Positions 13,740 through 16,816 of a DNA stretch of 16,816 nucleotides are shown one piece after another. Source of the DNA: CAYGTK01 sp964352775 (GTDB lineage Bacteria; Bacteroidota; Bacteroidia; Chitinophagales; CAIOSU01); contig CAYGTK010000078.1 in the NCBI GenBank assembly GCA_964352775.1, positions 1 through 16,816 on the forward strand, given 5' to 3'. The notes beneath the pieces were generated by a model. That model was given only the letters and a program-made list of their open reading frames with translations. It had not been told where the DNA came from and did not search any database. A program made the translations under genes and the position numbers. Every line of letters begins with the position of its first letter. Position 1 is the first letter of the stretch.

Positions 13740-16700
13740 TTACCGATACAGCGAAACTACTCCGCTCTTGGTTGACTTTTCACCAGTACTAGTATCAGTC
13801 AGTTCCACATACCATACATACGAGCCAACTGGTTGATCTGCTCCTCTCAATCTTCCGTTCCAGCCATTATTAACTGTTCCATTGGCACTAGCGAATACTT
13901 GTTCGCCCCATCTGTTGAATACTTTCAATTCGCCTACTTCCATACCGCCTGCGTTCACCACACCAAATAGGTCGTTCAGGCCATCACCGTTAGGGGAGAA
14001 GGCCGTTGGTATCTCTATCATCTCGTCTAGCTCGCTTACATAAAGCGTAATTAAAGCATCTACCGAACAAGGGCCATACTGGCCAACCAATAGATAGGTA
14101 ATAGTATCTGCGGGCATAGCATTTACTACAGGACCAGATGAATCTAGCAAACCTGTGTTCGGAAACCATACGTAGCTATCCGCTGTATCGCCTGTGGCTG
14201 ATAATTGTACCACATCACCAAAGAACAGAACCGAATCAGGGTCGGCAGTTATTCCTAATTGGAAGCTGCTTTCTGTTACTTCAATACTGTCAATTGCAAT
14301 GCAGCCATTGGCATCTGTAGCCGTTACGATATAAAGCCCTGGTCCATCAATAATAATAGAAGAGTCCGTTTCGCCCGTGCTCCATTCGTAGGTGGAGTTA
14401 GTAGATGATGCTGTGATGGTAATATCATCTCCTTCACACTTGTCTACGTCATTACCTAGATCGACGTTGTTTGGTGGGCTAACCGTTACCGTACTGGAAT
14501 CGCGAACCAAGCAGATGCCTGAAGTCATATCCACCCAAATAATACCAGAGGTATTTACAGTTTGCGTATTGGTAGTATTTCCATCATTCCATGTATAGGT
14601 TACGTTGGTGTGGTTCAATGTCAAAGTGGTATCCTCTCCATCGCATAGATCGATAGTAGCAGGCAACTGCTTATCAGGAAGTTGATCATAGGTCACTTGA
14701 ATAGTATCACTTACCTCACAGCCGCCAAGACTTACCGTAAGGATATATTCCCCAGCTTGAACTACTTGGAAAGTGCTATTAGTACTACCATCTTGCCACA
14801 CATAAGTAGCATTCACGGTAGTAGAACTAAGTGTTACTGTCTCTCCCTCACAAAGCAAAGTGTCATTCCCAAGGTCTACTGTTGGTGGTGTATTGAAAGT
14901 GACTTGAATATTATCGCTAAAGGTACAGGTACCGTTAAGTAAGTCTACGGAATAGGTGCCGCTGCTTGTAACTGTAAATGTATTTAAGATTGAAGTGTCT
15001 TGCCATAAATAGCTAGCCCCAGCAAAACTTGCATCTAGTATAATATCATCACCCAAACACAAGGTGGTATCACTACCTAGGTCGATACTCGGTATCTGGT
15101 CAAAGGTTATCTGTATGCTGTCGCTTCGTTCGCAAACTCCATTGGTTACGGTAAGGCTATAGTTACCTGTATTACTTGCTGTAAAGCTGCTGTTGGTGCT
15201 ACCATCTTGCCATTGGTAAGTTCCTCCTACAGGTGCAGTTAGCAGAACATCGTTGTCTTCACAAAGTGTACTGTCTTGCCCCAAATTCACAGCTATAGGC
15301 TGATCGAAGCCGACAACTATGGTGTCACTACTACCACAGCTACCGTTAGACACAGCAACGAAATATGTTCCCGCGCTAGTTACTACAAAAGTAGGGTCGG
15401 TAGAACCATCTTGCCACAAGTAATTAGCTCCCGCAATTAGTCCTCCAAGTAGCAAACTATCACCATCACAGATGGTGGTGTCGTTTCCTAAGTTGATGCC
15501 CGCTACTGGGCTGATGCTCACTACAATTTCGTCAGTACCTATACAAGTTCCAGTTGTTACGGTAACGGAGTAAGTGCCAGGGTTAAGTACATTAAATGTG
15601 CTATCAGTACTGGCATCTTGCCAAACTACAGCAGACCCTTGCGGGGAAACACTTAGTACTAATGGGTCACCTTGGCAGATGGCGGTATCATTTCCTAAGT
15701 CCACTATTGGGGCGGATATGACCGTAACGGCTATACTATCAGTATCTACACAAGCACCATTGGTTACAGTTACAGCGTAATCTCCTTGGTTCAGGATGGT
15801 ATAAGTAGGTGTGGTAGTACCATCTTGCCATTGGTAAGTTGCCGATGCGAAAGTAGCATCTGCTATAACCGTTTCACCATTACAGATAGTGGTATCTGCA
15901 CCTAAGTCTATAGTAGGTTGGGCATCGCGAGTTACCACAATACCGTCGCTATTAGTACAACTACCCACAAATACAGTGACGATATACGTACCTGGTTGCG
16001 TTACCAAAAAGGTAGAGTCGGTAGAGCCATCTTGCCAGAAGTAGGTAGCTCCCGGATTACTGGCATTCAACAATATCGTTCCGCTTTGGCAAAAAGAAGT
16101 GTCTGTTGGTCCTAGGTCTAAGTCAATAGACCCACCAGAACCGATGGTTATGGTATCGAATGCAAAACAGCCAGCTGTTCCAACGCGAACGCTATAAGTA
16201 CCTGTATCTTGAACGATGATGTTCGGCGTGGTTGCCCCTGTACTCCACAAGTACGTTCCATTAGTATAGGTGGCATCTAGTAGAACAGAACTACCCAAAC
16301 AAAATACAGTATCATTTCCAAGGTCTACTGGTGGAAGCGGATCGAAAGTGACGTTGATAGAATCCCTTATGGTACATCCACCAAGGGTAACATCTACCCA
16401 ATAAATTCCAGATAGGGTCACATCTATCATTCGGCTGGTATCGGTAGTGTTCCAACTATACGTTGCGCCAGCATTTCCTGCATCCAAAGTAAGTGTAGTA
16501 CCCGTACAAGCGCTAGTATCAGGTCCTAATTCCTGTGAAGGAAGTGGGTATATGGTGATGGCCTGAACGGAAGTATCGCTATTGCTATTCAGTGGATTCA
16601 CTACTATTAATTCTACATTGTAGGTCTGCGCTGTAGCTTGTCTAGGGTATAAGAAGCTTGGGTTTGCAACTGTGCTGGTAGCACCACCTAAGCCAAAGTC

Positions 16701-16816
16701 CCAGAAGTAATTTACGTTGCTACTCGATAGCTGTTGGAACTGAACAGAGTCATTATCACAGCCTTGTGTGAACCCAAAATTGGCTATAGGCTTCAATGGA
16801 TCAATAGGAGTACAGA
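13740..16816 (-). CDS. Giant type IX secretion (type B) substrate with eleven tandem Ig-like repeats, 5'-partial
   Basis: The frame stays open through the right edge. The TTG at 16796 is internal: the residues before it (CTPIDP) continue the same kind of sequence as CRPFTP in the plus-strand giant, so the true start lies outside the window. Visible residues, counted from that TTG: PKD domain (about 5-85, WDFGLGG), eleven Ig-like units of about 69 residues (86-846), one extra beta domain (about 847-919) and the T9SS C-terminal domain (about 920-1018; SPNGDGLNDLF, KVFNRWGEQVF). Each Ig-like unit follows LGxDTxxCxGD...WQDGST...GTYxVxVTxGxC...D. It is probably a paralogue of the convergent giant and a surface or secreted protein. 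No catalytic motif is visible. Confidence 0.9.
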   Translation of the reverse strand, partial: CTPIDPLKPIANFGFTQGCDNDSVQFQQLSSSNVNYFWDFGLGGATSTVANPSFLYPRQATAQTYNVELIVVNPLNSNSDTSVQAITIYPLPSQELGPDTSACTGTTLTLDAGNAGATYSWNTTDTSRMIDVTLSGIYWVDVTLGGCTIRDSINVTFDPLPPVDLGNDTVFCLGSSVLLDATYTNGTYLWSTGATTPNIIVQDTGTYSVRVGTAGCFAFDTITIGSGGSIDLDLGPTDTSFCQSGTILLNASNPGATYFWQDGSTDSTFLVTQPGTYIVTVFVGSCTNSDGIVVTRDAQPTIDLGADTTICNGETVIADATFASATYQWQDGTTTPTYTILNQGDYAVTVTNGACVDTDSIAVTVISAPIVDLGNDTAICQGDPLVLSVSPQGSAVVWQDASTDSTFNVLNPGTYSVTVTTGTCIGTDEIVVSISPVAGINLGNDTTICDGDSLLLGGLIAGANYLWQDGSTDPTFVVTSAGTYFVAVSNGSCGSSDTIVVGFDQPIAVNLGQDSTLCEDNDVLLTAPVGGTYQWQDGSTNSSFTASNTGNYSLTVTNGVCERSDSIQITFDQIPSIDLGSDTTLCLGDDIILDASFAGASYLWQDTSILNTFTVTSSGTYSVDLLNGTCTFSDNIQVTFNTPPTVDLGNDTLLCEGETVTLSSTTVNATYVWQDGSTNSTFQVVQAGEYILTVSLGGCEVSDTIQVTYDQLPDKQLPATIDLCDGEDTTLTLNHTNVTYTWNDGNTTNTQTVNTSGIIWVDMTSGICLVRDSSTVTVSPPNNVDLGNDVDKCEGDDITITASSTNSTYEWSTGETDSSIIIDGPGLYIVTATDANGCIAIDSIEVTESSFQLGITADPDSVLFFGDVVQLSATGDTADSYVWFPNTGLLDSSGPVVNAMPADTITYLLVGQYGPCSVDALITLYVSELDEMIEIPTAFSPNGDGLNDLFGVVNAGGMEVGELKVFNRWGEQVFASANGTVNNGWNGRLRGADQPVGSYVWYVELTDTSTGEKSTKSGVVSLYR
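14259..16541 (-). repeat. Eleven tandem repeats of about 207 bp
   Basis: The repeats encode the Ig-like units of the partial giant protein. The landmark ACCATCTTGCC (WQDGS codons, minus strand) or a close variant occurs at 14787, 15201, 15405, 15612, 15819 and 16026, spaced 207 bp or nearly so (one 204 bp step, one 414 bp double step). The first, second, tenth and eleventh units lack WQDGS and are the most diverged, so the central units look younger or are under stronger homogenisation. Confidence 0.85.

Noticed and set aside
14259..16541. CRISPR array
   Set aside because: The period is 207 bp, repeats are diverged and coding throughout; this is a protein domain array.
16794..16796. TTG as the start of the minus-strand giant
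   Set aside because: The frame continues in family-like sequence to the window edge and no signal peptide follows the TTG, so the gene is cut by the window.

Overview
The window looks like chromosomal DNA of a member of the Bacteroidota. The main evidence is two very large secreted proteins that end in the gliding-motility-associated (type B) type IX secretion C-terminal domain and carry PKD, Ig-like and SprB-type repeats. Further support comes from A/T-rich gene starts without clear Shine-Dalgarno sequences, TAnnTTTG-like promoter boxes, and an Mpl/RtcB/WYL gene set. The sequence alone does not settle the class or genus.

Region 1 (1-2100) is a small accessory patch. Short hairpin repeats of two families (a CCAGTC/GACTGG type and a GCTAGC-ACGCGTT/AACGCGT type) bracket each cargo: an orphan C-terminal toxin-like domain with a tightly coupled partner that may be its immunity protein, then a membrane-anchored MORN-repeat protein of the YwqK type. 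The patch ends in duplicated fragments of the 3' end of the neighbouring mpl gene, and a repeat of the first family appears to supply the last codons and stop of mpl itself.

Region 2 (2101-6398) is a housekeeping block. It holds mpl (murein peptide recycling ligase, minus strand), a divergent 52-residue Cys-rich lipoprotein, rtcB (RNA ligase, minus strand, with a plausible intrinsic terminator), and a divergent WYL-domain regulator. The 86-bp rtcB/WYL gap carries a near-perfect inverted repeat that is a good candidate operator, suggesting the WYL protein controls RNA repair by RtcB and its own synthesis.

Region 3 (6399-7125) has no ordinary gene. Its right half contains a -7-like box, a 17-codon reading frame and a three-way-junction RNA fold, which could be a small RNA or a leader element. 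Region 4 (7126-16816) holds two convergent giant type IX secretion substrates separated by a 248-bp gap with a bidirectional terminator-like hairpin. The first (2121 aa) is complete. The second runs off the right edge and contains eleven tandem Ig-like repeats of about 69 residues with a near-regular 207-bp DNA period. Both are probably surface or secreted adhesin-like proteins.
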